Below are positions 18,340 to 26,460 of a stretch of 64,000 bases of DNA, piece by piece (the stretch's first letter is position 1; every line of letters starts with the position of its first letter). Location of the stretch: the NCBI GenBank assembly GCA_024697225.1, contig JAILGA010000104.1, positions 1 to 64,000 on the forward strand, in the 5' to 3' direction. The DNA is from Lachnospiraceae bacterium. GTDB lineage: Bacteria; Bacillota; Clostridia; Lachnospirales; Lachnospiraceae. The notes under the pieces were generated by a model. The model searched no databases. It was not told the origin of the DNA and saw nothing but the letters and a program-made list of their open reading frames with translations. The translations under genes and the position numbers were made by a program.

Positions 18340-20712
18340 ATGTTTGACCTGATAAAAGCCCACCAGCTGAATATCATGCTTGTATTGTGCGGAGCCTGCG
18401 CCACGATAGCGCTTCTCCTCATCATAACACAGTTTATATCAAGAAGCAGAAAGACCATCCTCATACTGATGGAAGTTGTCGCCCTGCTGCTTTTGTGGTT
18501 TGACAGACTGGCTTATATCTACTCCGGAAATATGACCCAGAAAGGATATATCATGGTGAGGGTCAGCAATTTCTTCGTATTTTTCCTCACCTCAGCGATT
18601 GTGCTCGTTTTTACGGGATACATTGTGGATCTCCTGACCCACGAAGGCGGAATGAAAAAGGCTCCCAGAAGGCTCTACATAGTCGGATATGCAGCTGCCG
18701 CAGGAATGCTGATGTCTGCCATCTCCGCGTTCACGAACCTGTACTACTATTTTGACGGAGCAAACAGATATCACAGGGGAAACGGCTTTCTGATAGCCTA
18801 TATAGTGCCTGTCATCTGTCCGCTCATACAGCTCAGCGTCATTATCCACTACAGGAAAAAATTCAGCCGGCTGATCTTCGCCTCCCTGCTGCTTTACATC
18901 ATTGTACCTATAAGTTGCGGGATCCTGCAGATCTTTGCCTACGGAATATCAATAGTGAATATGTCAATGGTACTGGTGTCGGTATCGCTGTATGCCTTTA
19001 CTCACCTTGATATCAACGATGAGGTCAAGCGCGCTCACGAGATCGAGATGAACAACATCCTGGGCGAGAGAGTGCGTCTGCAGCGGCTTTTCGACCAGAC
19101 GGCCAACGCCTTTGTCTCGGCAGTTGAAAAAAAGGACGATTTCACAAAGGGTAATTCCGCCAGAGTTGCCGGATATGCTAAAAGGATCGCAGAGCTCTCG
19201 GGCAAGAGCGCTGATGACTGTGAAAAAGTATACTATGCCGCCCTTCTCCACGATGTCGGGATGATAGGCATACCTGACAGCGTCATAAAGAACGAAGGTG
19301 ATCCGGAAAAATGGGACTATGAGATGATCCGCCAAAAACCGATCATCGGCGCGGAAATATTATCAAGCATCACAGAATATCCCTATCTCAGCCAGGGTGC
19401 CAGGTACAGCCACGAGAGATACAACGGTACAGGCTATCCCGAAGGGCTTAAAGGAAATGATATACCGGAGATAGCACGGATCATAGGTGTTGCCGACGCC
19501 TATGTCACCGCGACTTCAAAAAAAAGATACCGCGACGCCAGACCTGATTTCGTGGTCAGGGAGATGCTCGTCAAGGGCGCGGGCGAGACCTTTGATCCTG
19601 ATTTTTCCAAATGCATGCTCAAGGCCATTGACGAGGACGTAAGCGAGGAAACGCGCAAACGCAGTGCCCCGCTCGAGACAGGTCTCGAATGCGGCGCATA
19701 CAGAGACACAGTATCCCTCGGCATCTTAGCTGATGAGTCAGAAAAAAGGATCAGTTTCAGATGCGGACCCTCAGATGATGCCAAAGGAACCTTCAGCGCG
19801 CCCTCGATCATTCTGTTCGACTCCTACGATGAGCGCGTTCATACCGGCGAAAAGGCCATTAAGGAATACAGTTATCTTGAGTACGGTGAGATCTGGTTTG
19901 ACGACAATATGATAAACAACCAGATGCGGAAAGCCGAGGTAAACATAATATCACGCGCCGGAAAGAACGCTTCCGGAGGCGACGGCCCCGCCGAATACGA
20001 GATCATCGCGGGCAAATACGAGGACCACATCAGGCTCAGGATGCAAGGACCGGCGATGTCAAAGGAACTCATCATCGTTTTGCCCGACAGTTCCAAATCG
20101 GCCTATATCGGGATCACGGGCGAGAATTGCAGCATTACGGACATCTCTGTCGAACCGACTGGTGTTACTCTTGGGCAGGGGGACATCCCGCGTATAGCCG
20201 AGGCAATAAGCTATACCGATCACCTCGAATCCGATATCAGCAACGTCCAGATCGATACGAACAGATCAGCCTCGACCGAGGGCATAAAACTGAACGACAG
20301 TTTAAGGATCAGTTTCCATACCATGAGCCTTCCCGGTGCAAGCTTCATATGGCACTGTCCCTATATAATCCTGTTTAACTCTGATGACGGCCTCGTCGGC
20401 GGCGAAAACTATATCGAACACAATGTGATCAAGCTAAACGGCGAGAGCGATAATCAGGATGATCCTGCCCGAAACAGATTCGTCATGAAGAAAAAAGACG
20501 ACTTCCCGGGCTGGGAAGCCTGGAAAGCCGCCAATAAAGAAGGTCTTGACTGCGAGGTCACCATAGACAGGATCGGCGACCGTGTGATCATAAAAACCGA
20601 GAATCTGGGCATCAGCATCGAGAGCATCACTACTCTTCCCGATAAAAACGGAAACGTATTTGTAGCGCTCAGCGGTGATCAGTGCGCACTGACCGATATC
20701 AGGATCAGCTGA
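18340..20712 (+). CDS. 7TM/HD-GYP protein with altered catalytic motifs and two C-terminal beta domains
   Basis: A 790-residue protein with about seven membrane helices (residues 10-235), an HD-GYP domain and a long C-terminal extension. The HD-GYP motifs differ from consensus: LHDVGMIGIP has Met for the usual Lys near 305, and YSHERYNGTGYP has Ser and Asn in place of the first His and the Asp of HHExxDGxGYP near 357. The extension holds two similar beta-rich modules (about 460-600 and 640-790). Each begins ISF and contains IILF, and each ends in a LPD...GxxCxxTDI motif. With this topology the modules are cytoplasmic. It may be a weakened phosphodiesterase or a c-di-GMP sensor. It follows the kinase gene by 27 bp. 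Confidence 0.85.
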   Translation: MFDLIKAHQLNIMLVLCGACATIALLLIITQFISRSRKTILILMEVVALLLLWFDRLAYIYSGNMTQKGYIMVRVSNFFVFFLTSAIVLVFTGYIVDLLTHEGGMKKAPRRLYIVGYAAAAGMLMSAISAFTNLYYYFDGANRYHRGNGFLIAYIVPVICPLIQLSVIIHYRKKFSRLIFASLLLYIIVPISCGILQIFAYGISIVNMSMVLVSVSLYAFTHLDINDEVKRAHEIEMNNILGERVRLQRLFDQTANAFVSAVEKKDDFTKGNSARVAGYAKRIAELSGKSADDCEKVYYAALLHDVGMIGIPDSVIKNEGDPEKWDYEMIRQKPIIGAEILSSITEYPYLSQGARYSHERYNGTGYPEGLKGNDIPEIARIIGVADAYVTATSKKRYRDARPDFVVREMLVKGAGETFDPDFSKCMLKAIDEDVSEETRKRSAPLETGLECGAYRDTVSLGILADESEKRISFRCGPSDDAKGTFSAPSIILFDSYDERVHTGEKAIKEYSYLEYGEIWFDDNMINNQMRKAEVNIISRAGKNASGGDGPAEYEIIAGKYEDHIRLRMQGPAMSKELIIVLPDSSKSAYIGITGENCSITDISVEPTGVTLGQGDIPRIAEAISYTDHLESDISNVQIDTNRSASTEGIKLNDSLRISFHTMSLPGASFIWHCPYIILFNSDDGLVGGENYIEHNVIKLNGESDNQDDPARNRFVMKKKDDFPGWEAWKAANKEGLDCEVTIDRIGDRVIIKTENLGISIESITTLPDKNGNVFVALSGDQCALTDIRIS

Positions 20713-20713
20713 T

Positions 20714-21454
20714 TCAGTCCTTCTTTCCTATATACCATAAGCCGCAGGCGCACAGAAGCGCTCCGCCTGCGACATTTCCCACAGTGACCACCAGGATGTT
20801 AACGATCGCGCCGGCAGCTGATATCTCCGCGCCGCCGTAAAGCCCTGCTGCCATCATACCGGCGGGGATAAAATACATATTCGCGATACAGTGTTCAAAA
20901 CCGCTGAGCACGAACGCAAAGGTGGGAAGAAACGCCGCAAGGACCTTTCCCGCCGTATTGTCCGCCCGTATCGCATTCCATACGGCTATGCATACAAGAA
21001 TATTGCAAAGTATGCCCCGCATCAGCATCTGAGGTACCGATAAGCCGCACTTGCTCACTGCCGTCGATATCATGGTCTCGCCCACAGCCCCTGAAAGCAG
21101 TCCGCCCGTTCCACCATAAACTGCAAGGAAAGCGACGAACAGGCTGCCCGCGAGATTCCCCAGATATACAAATATCCAGTTTTTCAGCATCTGCATCGGA
21201 CTTATGGCTTTGGTGCAGACGGCGTAGGCCAGCAGATTATTGCCCGTAAAGAGCTCCGCTCCGACGAGCACCACCATGACGAGTCCTATGGGAAAGACAG
21301 CCGCCTGCGCCACTCTGAGCGAAGTGTCCGCGCCCGCTATCTGCGAGCACAGCGCTCCGAAAGCGATGAAAGCGCCCGCAAATATCCCGCTCACAAAAAG
21401 CTTTGCGGCTGATTTTGAAACTTTGCCCTCTGCAACAGCGTTATAGGTATCCAC
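20714..21454 (-). CDS. formate/nitrite transporter (FNT) family channel
   Basis: A pentameric-channel-type membrane protein of the FocA/NirC/FNT family, moving formate, nitrite or other small monovalent anions. The 246 residues carry six helices with family blocks KLFVSGIFAGAFIAFGAL, GAELFTGNNLLAY near residue 75, WIFVYLGNLAGSL, and SGFEHCIANMYFIPAG near 185, which contains the expected conserved His. A fermentative anaerobe would use it for formate export. It starts 18 bp after the upp stop on the same strand, so it may be the last gene of the uracil operon. Its stop is 2 bp from the convergent HD-GYP stop, with no terminator between. Confidence 0.93.
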   Translation of the reverse strand: MDTYNAVAEGKVSKSAAKLFVSGIFAGAFIAFGALCSQIAGADTSLRVAQAAVFPIGLVMVVLVGAELFTGNNLLAYAVCTKAISPMQMLKNWIFVYLGNLAGSLFVAFLAVYGGTGGLLSGAVGETMISTAVSKCGLSVPQMLMRGILCNILVCIAVWNAIRADNTAGKVLAAFLPTFAFVLSGFEHCIANMYFIPAGMMAAGLYGGAEISAAGAIVNILVVTVGNVAGGALLCACGLWYIGKKD

Positions 21455-21472
21455 GCCTCATCCTGCCCTTTC

Positions 21473-22117
21473 TTACTTCGTGCCGAAGATCCTGTCGCCC
21501 GCGTCACCGAGGCCGGGACAGATATAGGCGTTCTCATTCAGCTCACGGTCAAGATGCCCCACGTAGATCTGGACATCGGGGTGCGTTCTGTGCAGGTTCT
21601 CAAGTCCCTCGGGTGCTGCTATTATGCACATAAACTTGATCCGGACGCCGCCCTTCTCCTTAATGAATCTGATGGAATCGACAGCCGATCCGCCTGTCGC
21701 AAGCATCGGGTCGGTCACGATGATGATGCGCTCGTTGATGGGATCCGGAAGCTTGCAGTAGTAGCTGTGCGGCTTGTGTGTATCGGGATCGCGGTACATT
21801 CCGATATGACCGACCTTAGCCGTAGGAAGAAGGCTCAGAATGCCCTCAGTCATCCCCAGTCCGGCTCGCAGGATCGGCACCACGGCCTGCTTGCGTCCCG
21901 CTATCACAGGAGCCATAGTCTTTTCTATGGGCGTCTCCACCTCTATCTCTTTTGTCTCGAGGTCGCGGAGCGCCTCATATCCCATCAGCATCGCGATCTC
22001 GCTGGCGATCTGTCTGAATTCCGCAGTGCCCGTATTCTTATCCCTGAGGCGCGTTATCTTGTGCTGAATGAGCGGGTGATCAAGTATAAAAACGTTCTCT
22101 TCTTTTGTGAAATCCAT
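21473..22117 (-). CDS. upp: uracil phosphoribosyltransferase
   Basis: Converts uracil and PRPP to UMP and pyrophosphate in pyrimidine salvage. The PRPP-binding loop appears as [14 protein letters not shown] near residue 130, with [10 protein letters not shown] near 78, the substrate segment YYCKLP and the uracil-binding C-terminal region [16 protein letters not shown]. At about 214 residues it matches the family. The start was set at the ATG in MDFTKEE, 5 bases after AGGAGG; the track ORF begins at an upstream GTG. It lies 45 bp after the uracil permease gene and is clearly its operon partner. Confidence 0.97.
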   Translation of the reverse strand: MDFTKEENVFILDHPLIQHKITRLRDKNTGTAEFRQIASEIAMLMGYEALRDLETKEIEVETPIEKTMAPVIAGRKQAVVPILRAGLGMTEGILSLLPTAKVGHIGMYRDPDTHKPHSYYCKLPDPINERIIIVTDPMLATGGSAVDSIRFIKEKGGVRIKFMCIIAAPEGLENLHRTHPDVQIYVGHLDRELNENAYICPGLGDAGDRIFGTK

Positions 22118-22162
22118 ATGCACCTCCTGCTGATCTCGCGTTTTATTATTGTCAGTTCTTTC

Positions 22163-23542
22163 TTACTTGTCATCGTGAGTGTTGAAGTTCAGGCCTCTGT
22201 TCTTGTCCGCCTGGGGATTTGAGCCGAACTCATAATCCTTGCCGGGCAGAATTGCGTTCAGGACGATGCCCGCGATGGCTGCGATGGCGAGAGCTGTCAG
22301 AGTGACAGATGTTCCGCCTATCTCAAAAGTGATGCCATTGGAGAATCCGAGGCCACAGACAAGGATAACAGCGGCGATGATGAGATTTCGCGACTTGGTG
22401 AAATCAACATGATTCTCAATGACATTCCGCACGCCTATAGCGGAGATCATACCGTAGAGGATGAAGCTTATTCCGCCGACTATGGCCGAAGGCATCGTTC
22501 CGATAAGCTGAGCCACCTTGGGGATGAAGCTTAAGACCACCGCGTAGACAGCAGCGATGCGGACAACCTTGGGATCATATACCTTTGAGAGTTCAAGGAC
22601 ACCGGTATTCTCGCCGTAGGTTGTATTCGCGGGTCCGCCGAAGAGAGCCGCGATGGAGGTCGCAAGACCGTCGCCGAGGAGCGACCTGTGAAGGCCGGGA
22701 TCCTCAATGAAGTTCCTGCCCGTCGTGGCGGAGATGGCGGAGATATCGCCGATGTGCTCCATCATTGTGGCCAGCGCGATGGGCGCCATGACCAGTATCG
22801 CGGTTATATCAAACTTTGCGAGGAAGAACTGCGGAAGTCCGACGATACCCGCCTGAGCTATGGGCTCAAAGTTGAGGATCGCGCTGCCGTCGGCGTTGGT
22901 GATGCCGATGGCGTTAAAGATCAGCGCGCATACATAAGATATCACGACACCCATAAGGATCGGGATGATCTTGAACATCCCCTTGCCCCATATGTTGAAG
23001 ATGACAACCACCGCGAGGGCGATGAGGGCGAGAGGCCAGCACATCGACGCGTTGGATACCGCGGAGGGCGCGAGACTCAATCCTATGCATATGATGATCG
23101 GACCCGTCACGACGGGCGGCAGGAATCTCATCACTCGCTTGATGCCGACCAGTTTTATAATGCCCGCGAGAACCAGATACAGAAGACCCGCGATCACTAT
23201 GCCGCCGCACGCGTAGGGAAGTTTTTCCGCGGGGTTCATGAATTTGAATTTGCCGGTATCAAGTCCCGCGATCGTCGCGAATCCTCCCAGAAACGCAAAA
23301 GAAGATCCCAGAAACGCGGGGACCTTCAACTTTGTACATAAATGGAAAAACAACGTGCCCACGCCGGCGAAAAACAGTGTGACCTGCACGGACAGAACCT
23401 CCTGTCCGAAATAGGAGTTCACCAGTATCGGCACAAGTATCGTCGCGCCGAACATGGCGAACATATGCTGTACGCCAAGCAACAGCATTCGCCCGGTACC
23501 CAGTTCCTTTGCATCGTAAATTGCCTTTTTCTCTTCGCTCAT
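22163..23542 (-). CDS. uraA: uracil permease, nucleobase:cation symporter-2 family
   Basis: Imports uracil (possibly xanthine) by proton symport across the cytoplasmic membrane. About 14 hydrophobic segments are seen. Family hallmarks are LGVQHMFAMFGATILVP near the N terminus, ATMMEHIGDISAISATTGR near residue 245 with the substrate-binding Glu/His, and GDGLATSIAALFGGPANTTYGENTG near 280. The start was set at MSEEKKAIYD, preceded by AGGAGG at 7 bases; the longer track ORF has no site. Together with upp downstream it forms a complete uracil salvage unit. The roughly 120-bp upstream region shows a possible TTTTCA-17-TATTAT promoter but no visible PyrR-type attenuator. Confidence 0.95.
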   Translation of the reverse strand: MSEEKKAIYDAKELGTGRMLLLGVQHMFAMFGATILVPILVNSYFGQEVLSVQVTLFFAGVGTLFFHLCTKLKVPAFLGSSFAFLGGFATIAGLDTGKFKFMNPAEKLPYACGGIVIAGLLYLVLAGIIKLVGIKRVMRFLPPVVTGPIIICIGLSLAPSAVSNASMCWPLALIALAVVVIFNIWGKGMFKIIPILMGVVISYVCALIFNAIGITNADGSAILNFEPIAQAGIVGLPQFFLAKFDITAILVMAPIALATMMEHIGDISAISATTGRNFIEDPGLHRSLLGDGLATSIAALFGGPANTTYGENTGVLELSKVYDPKVVRIAAVYAVVLSFIPKVAQLIGTMPSAIVGGISFILYGMISAIGVRNVIENHVDFTKSRNLIIAAVILVCGLGFSNGITFEIGGTSVTLTALAIAAIAGIVLNAILPGKDYEFGSNPQADKNRGLNFNTHDDK

Positions 23543-23660
23543 CGTAACCTCCTCGAGAATTGTTAACAAACCCGATAAATAATACCACATTTACATATCA
23601 GTGAAAAGAAAAATACAACATCTTGTTTTATTTTCTGTTAATAAAGTTTATAAAATGTTA

Positions 23661-23687
23661 TTAGCACTCACTCTTGACGAGTGCTAA
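23661..23687. promoter_or_regulatory. CIRCE element (HrcA operator)
   Basis: A perfect CIRCE sequence: TTAGCACTC, a 9-bp spacer, then GAGTGCTAA. It is the binding site of the heat-shock repressor HrcA and overlaps the -35 of the hsp20 promoter, so HrcA would block transcription at normal temperature. Confidence 0.97.
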
Positions 23688-23702
23688 TAATCGTGCTATA
23701 TT
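23674..23702 (+). promoter_or_regulatory. sigma-A promoter of hsp20
   Basis: TTGACG (23674-23679) and TATATT (23697-23702) with a 17-bp spacer. The -35 lies inside the CIRCE spacer and right arm. Confidence 0.85.
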
Positions 23703-23787
23703 TGTCATAGAACAAAGGAACAGAGAAACAAAACTCCGTCCCCTTGCCCGGTGACAAAGAGTTATGTTTTTGAAAAGGAGGTGTATT

Positions 23788-24246
23788 ATGTTAGTACCCA
23801 GCATTTTTGGAGAGAACCTGTTTGACGAGTTTTTTGATTTTCCGGCATTACCGGATCTCGGAAGGGACATGGACCGCACAGAGAGAAAGCTCTACGGACG
23901 CCACCCCGACAGGCTGATGAAGACAGATGTCCATGAACACGAGGATCACTTCGAGGTTGACATCGATCTTCCCGGATTTAAGAAGGAAGATATCACACTG
24001 GAGCTGAATCAGGGCTATCTTACAGTCAGTGCCACAAAGTCTGTAGACAATGATGAGAAGGAAAAGGGCAAACTGATCCGCCAGGAGCGCTATTCGGGTT
24101 CCATGCAGAGAAGCTTCTACATAGGTGAGAACATCACCGAGGAAGACATTAAGGCCGCCTTCAGACACGGCGTACTCAGCCTGAACATCCCCAGGAACAA
24201 GCAGGCTGCGATCCCCGAGAAAAAGACTATTGCCATCGAGGGATGA
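23788..24246 (+). CDS. small heat-shock protein, Hsp20/alpha-crystallin family
   Basis: An ATP-independent chaperone that holds unfolding proteins in the cytoplasm. The alpha-crystallin domain spans residues 38-140, beginning MKTDVHEHEDHFEVDIDLPG, with the conserved LNQGYLTVSA strand and the HGVLSLNIPR segment that ends the domain. A short N-terminal arm and an extension with a PEKKTIAIEG tail complete it; 152 residues is typical. The start was set at MLVPSIFGEN, 7 bases after AAGGAGG; the track ORF starts upstream in the leader. CIRCE and a sigma-A promoter control it, and a long perfect terminator follows. Confidence 0.96.
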   Translation: MLVPSIFGENLFDEFFDFPALPDLGRDMDRTERKLYGRHPDRLMKTDVHEHEDHFEVDIDLPGFKKEDITLELNQGYLTVSATKSVDNDEKEKGKLIRQERYSGSMQRSFYIGENITEEDIKAAFRHGVLSLNIPRNKQAAIPEKKTIAIEG

Positions 24247-24298
24247 TGTCTGAAACTCCCCGTCCGGAGCAGGTTCCGGCGGGCGCATGATCTAAGAA

Positions 24299-24345
24299 AC
24301 CGGCGCATGGCTGATCTATGTCAGCCATGCGCCGGACTTTTTGTG
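24299..24345 (+). terminator. terminator of hsp20, possibly bidirectional
   Basis: CCGGCGCATGGCTGA pairs perfectly with TCAGCCATGCGCCGG across a 6-base loop, followed by ACTTTTT. It lies between the convergent hsp20 and DUF975 genes. Confidence 0.93.
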
Positions 24346-24368
24346 TATTGCGATATCCTGATCAGATA

Positions 24369-25082
24369 CTATACTGCCGCAGAATTGCCGTTTGTCTCCC
24401 TGATTGCCTGATACAGTGCGGCATCGGCATTATGATAGTAGGGATTTCCATAGAACAGACCTACGAGGCCAAGTGTAATGAGAGAAAGAAATCCCCAGCC
24501 GATAAAGGAAAGATCGAAGACAAAGCATTTCCACTTCTGCCCCTTCATCATCATCCTCGAGCGCTTCAGCGCATCACCGATGCTCACAGCGGGATCCTCC
24601 GAAACGATATAGGGCACCAGGCGGTAAGAATAACACATGATGATACCGGGTATGAATAATAGGATGAATCCGATCGCTATGAAGATATCCCGGACAAAGA
24701 GTGCTACCGCCGCGGTGATGTAATTGTTTTTAAAGCAGTGAATCCACTCGCTGATCTTTGCGTTCTCCGACTGATTCACGAGGAAGAACCTGTTGCAGCC
24801 CGCCTCAAGAGGATTCAGGACAAAAATGTTGATGATGAAACTGACTACCATCGCAACACCCAGGATACCTCCGACAATGGCCAGTATGGTGACGGCATCG
24901 GGCGAATTCATGATGTCGCTCATGACCGCGTTCAATCCGCCTTCATCATCGGCGCCGCTCTTATAGGCAGCACTCGACGATGCAAAAAAGATCATATAGA
25001 TCAGCGCCGTCAGAACGCTCTTCCAATAGTTCCTTCTAAGGCATGCCTTTCCCTTTTCCTTTATTGCTCTTCTATTCCACAT
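24369..25082 (-). CDS. DUF975 family integral membrane protein
   Basis: A 237-residue membrane protein. The N terminus MWNRRAIKEKGKACLRRNYW is the usual opening of DUF975 proteins, followed by about six hydrophobic segments. A cytoplasmic-looking segment SYRLVPYIVSEDPAVSIGDA near residue 165 and SRMMMKGQKWKCFVFDLSF are also family-typical. The function of the family is not established. It has a GGAGGT site, and a TTGACA-like -35 stands in the divergent intergenic region upstream. It converges on the hsp20 terminator. Confidence 0.85.
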   Translation of the reverse strand: MWNRRAIKEKGKACLRRNYWKSVLTALIYMIFFASSSAAYKSGADDEGGLNAVMSDIMNSPDAVTILAIVGGILGVAMVVSFIINIFVLNPLEAGCNRFFLVNQSENAKISEWIHCFKNNYITAAVALFVRDIFIAIGFILLFIPGIIMCYSYRLVPYIVSEDPAVSIGDALKRSRMMMKGQKWKCFVFDLSFIGWGFLSLITLGLVGLFYGNPYYHNADAALYQAIRETNGNSAAV

Positions 25083-25144
25083 TTTTTGTGTACCTCCATG
25101 GTATATGTAGTAATATTGACATCCTATAGATTACATACAATAAC

Positions 25145-25224
25145 ACATGTTGTCAAATAAAATTGAAAATATACACTAATATTTGTAATTTTTTGTTTTG
25201 ATTTTTCGTATGTTATTGTATAAT
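25145..25224. promoter_or_regulatory. divergent promoter region between the DUF975 and RsbW-like genes
   Basis: On the minus strand TTGACA (plus 25151-25156) with TAATCT 17 bp downstream could serve the DUF975 gene. On the plus strand TATAAT at 25219-25224 lies 28 bp before the RsbW-like start codon, with only a weak -35. The stretch is very A+T rich. Confidence 0.5.
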
Positions 25225-25252
25225 TACTTTATATGGTCTGAAAGGAATGCAT

Positions 25253-25660
25253 ATGAAAAAACTCAACATTGAAGCAAAAACTGAAAATCTTGACCAGGTT
25301 CTGGCATTTGTCGAAGAACAGCTTGACGAGCTGGACTGTCCGCCCGCCAAGAGCATTCAGATAAGCGTGGCTGTTGAGGAGGTATTCGTAAATATCTCCA
25401 ACTATGCGTACTCACCTTCTGTAGGTCAGGCGGAGATCTTCTTTGATCACACGGACGACAGCAAGGAAATGATAATGACCTTTACTGACAGCGGTGTACC
25501 TTTTAATCCGCTTGAAAGAGAGGATCCTGATGTCACGCTTCCCGCCGAGCAGAGACAGATCGGGGGACTGGGCATCTTTATGGTCAAAAAGAGCATGGAC
25601 GACGTTAAATACGAATATAAGGACGGCAAGAACATACTGACCATACGCAAGTTTCTGTGA
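25253..25660 (+). CDS. RsbW-like ATP-binding protein (HATPase_c_2)
   Basis: A small cytoplasmic GHKL ATPase of the anti-sigma/serine-kinase type. The N-box is EEVFVNISNYAY near residue 45, G1 is DSGVPFNP near 85 and G2 is GGLGIFMVKK near 107. Such proteins phosphorylate a STAS-domain antagonist and bind sigma or other partners, but no STAS or sigma gene is adjacent, so its partner lies elsewhere. The start was set at MKKLNIEAK because the AAAGGA site directly abuts the alternative ATG 6 bp upstream. Two small membrane protein genes follow on the same strand. Confidence 0.87.
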   Translation: MKKLNIEAKTENLDQVLAFVEEQLDELDCPPAKSIQISVAVEEVFVNISNYAYSPSVGQAEIFFDHTDDSKEMIMTFTDSGVPFNPLEREDPDVTLPAEQRQIGGLGIFMVKKSMDDVKYEYKDGKNILTIRKFL

Positions 25661-25731
25661 TATGAGCGGTTTTGACGAACAGGCCGTCAGACCGCGCAAA
25701 GAATAAATCATATTTGGGGGAGGGTATTCAC

Positions 25732-26130
25732 ATGGCATGTTTTATTGTTCCAACAGCAGAAGCAGTAATAGTAACAGCAGTTAAGAAGATCGAAAGGAAA
25801 AAGGAAGCAGCAGGTGCTCAGAGTCATGAAGTACAGGCTCACGAGGACAGAGTACCTCTTGCAAGGAAGCTCACCTGGCTCGCGAATATGCTCTGGGGCG
25901 GCGCTGTTCTTTTGGCTTTCGAGCACATCTGGCACGGGGAGGTAACTCTGTGGTTTCCTTTCCTCACAGCCATGAACGACGCTGAGGAAATGGCAACCAT
26001 GCTGCATGAGATGGCCACGGTCGGAGTATCTATGGCAGTTCTTATCAGTATTGTCTGGATCGGCATGTGCATCGCTGCCGATGCCATCGTAAGACGTCAT
26101 TCCTCAGAAACAGCGGAAAGCACAAGATAA
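25732..26130 (+). CDS. small membrane protein of unknown function (first of a pair)
   Basis: A 132-residue protein I cannot assign. It opens MACFIVPTAEAVIVTAVKK, with a hydrophobic N-terminal helix, then a charged stretch (KKIERKKEAAGAQ), then two further hydrophobic segments around LANMLWGGAVLLAFEHIWHG and VGVSMAVLISIVWIGMCIA. The region between them is rich in Met, Glu and His (AEEMATMLHEMA), which could bind metal. The start was chosen at the ATG after GGGGGAGGG, not the upstream ORF start. It is 12 bp from the next small membrane gene, so the two probably act as a pair. Confidence 0.7.
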   Translation: MACFIVPTAEAVIVTAVKKIERKKEAAGAQSHEVQAHEDRVPLARKLTWLANMLWGGAVLLAFEHIWHGEVTLWFPFLTAMNDAEEMATMLHEMATVGVSMAVLISIVWIGMCIAADAIVRRHSSETAESTR

Positions 26131-26142
26131 GGAGATATCTGC

Positions 26143-26457
26143 ATGACATTACTTATCACTGTTTTTGCCGCTGTTATCGCGACAGTAAAGTGGTATACAA
26201 GAAAAGACGACACCATGATGCTTGGCATCCTCTGCTTCCTGTACTGGGGTGCCTCCATCATGTGGCTGGTGGATGCGGTATTTGAGTATATGGAGCTCGG
26301 TGCGGAGTATTTCACGCCGGCTGCAGAAGACATGCTCAATGACACATTCCTTGGGCTGTCCGTCGTGGCACTTGGCCTTGTTATCTGGCTCGTGAGGCTT
26401 CTCATTGCGGATCCCCGCGGTGTGATCCATAAGGCACTCACAAGAAAGCAGGCCTGA
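26143..26457 (+). CDS. small membrane protein of unknown function (second of a pair)
   Basis: A 104-residue protein with three hydrophobic segments: residues 2-15, 27-48 and 70-88. An acidic loop (DAVFEYMELGAEYF) lies between the last two and a basic tail at the C terminus. It follows its partner by 12 bp with an AAGGAG site. The stop is 4 bp from the convergent transglutaminase gene stop, with no terminator visible. No function can be given. Confidence 0.7.
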   Translation: MTLLITVFAAVIATVKWYTRKDDTMMLGILCFLYWGASIMWLVDAVFEYMELGAEYFTPAAEDMLNDTFLGLSVVALGLVIWLVRLLIADPRGVIHKALTRKQA

Positions 26458-26460
26458 ATT

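Noticed and set aside
23543-23660. Possible attenuator or purine/pyrimidine riboswitch before uraA-upp
   Set aside because: The leader is short and A+T rich, with no stem-loop pair or terminator T-run in the right orientation.
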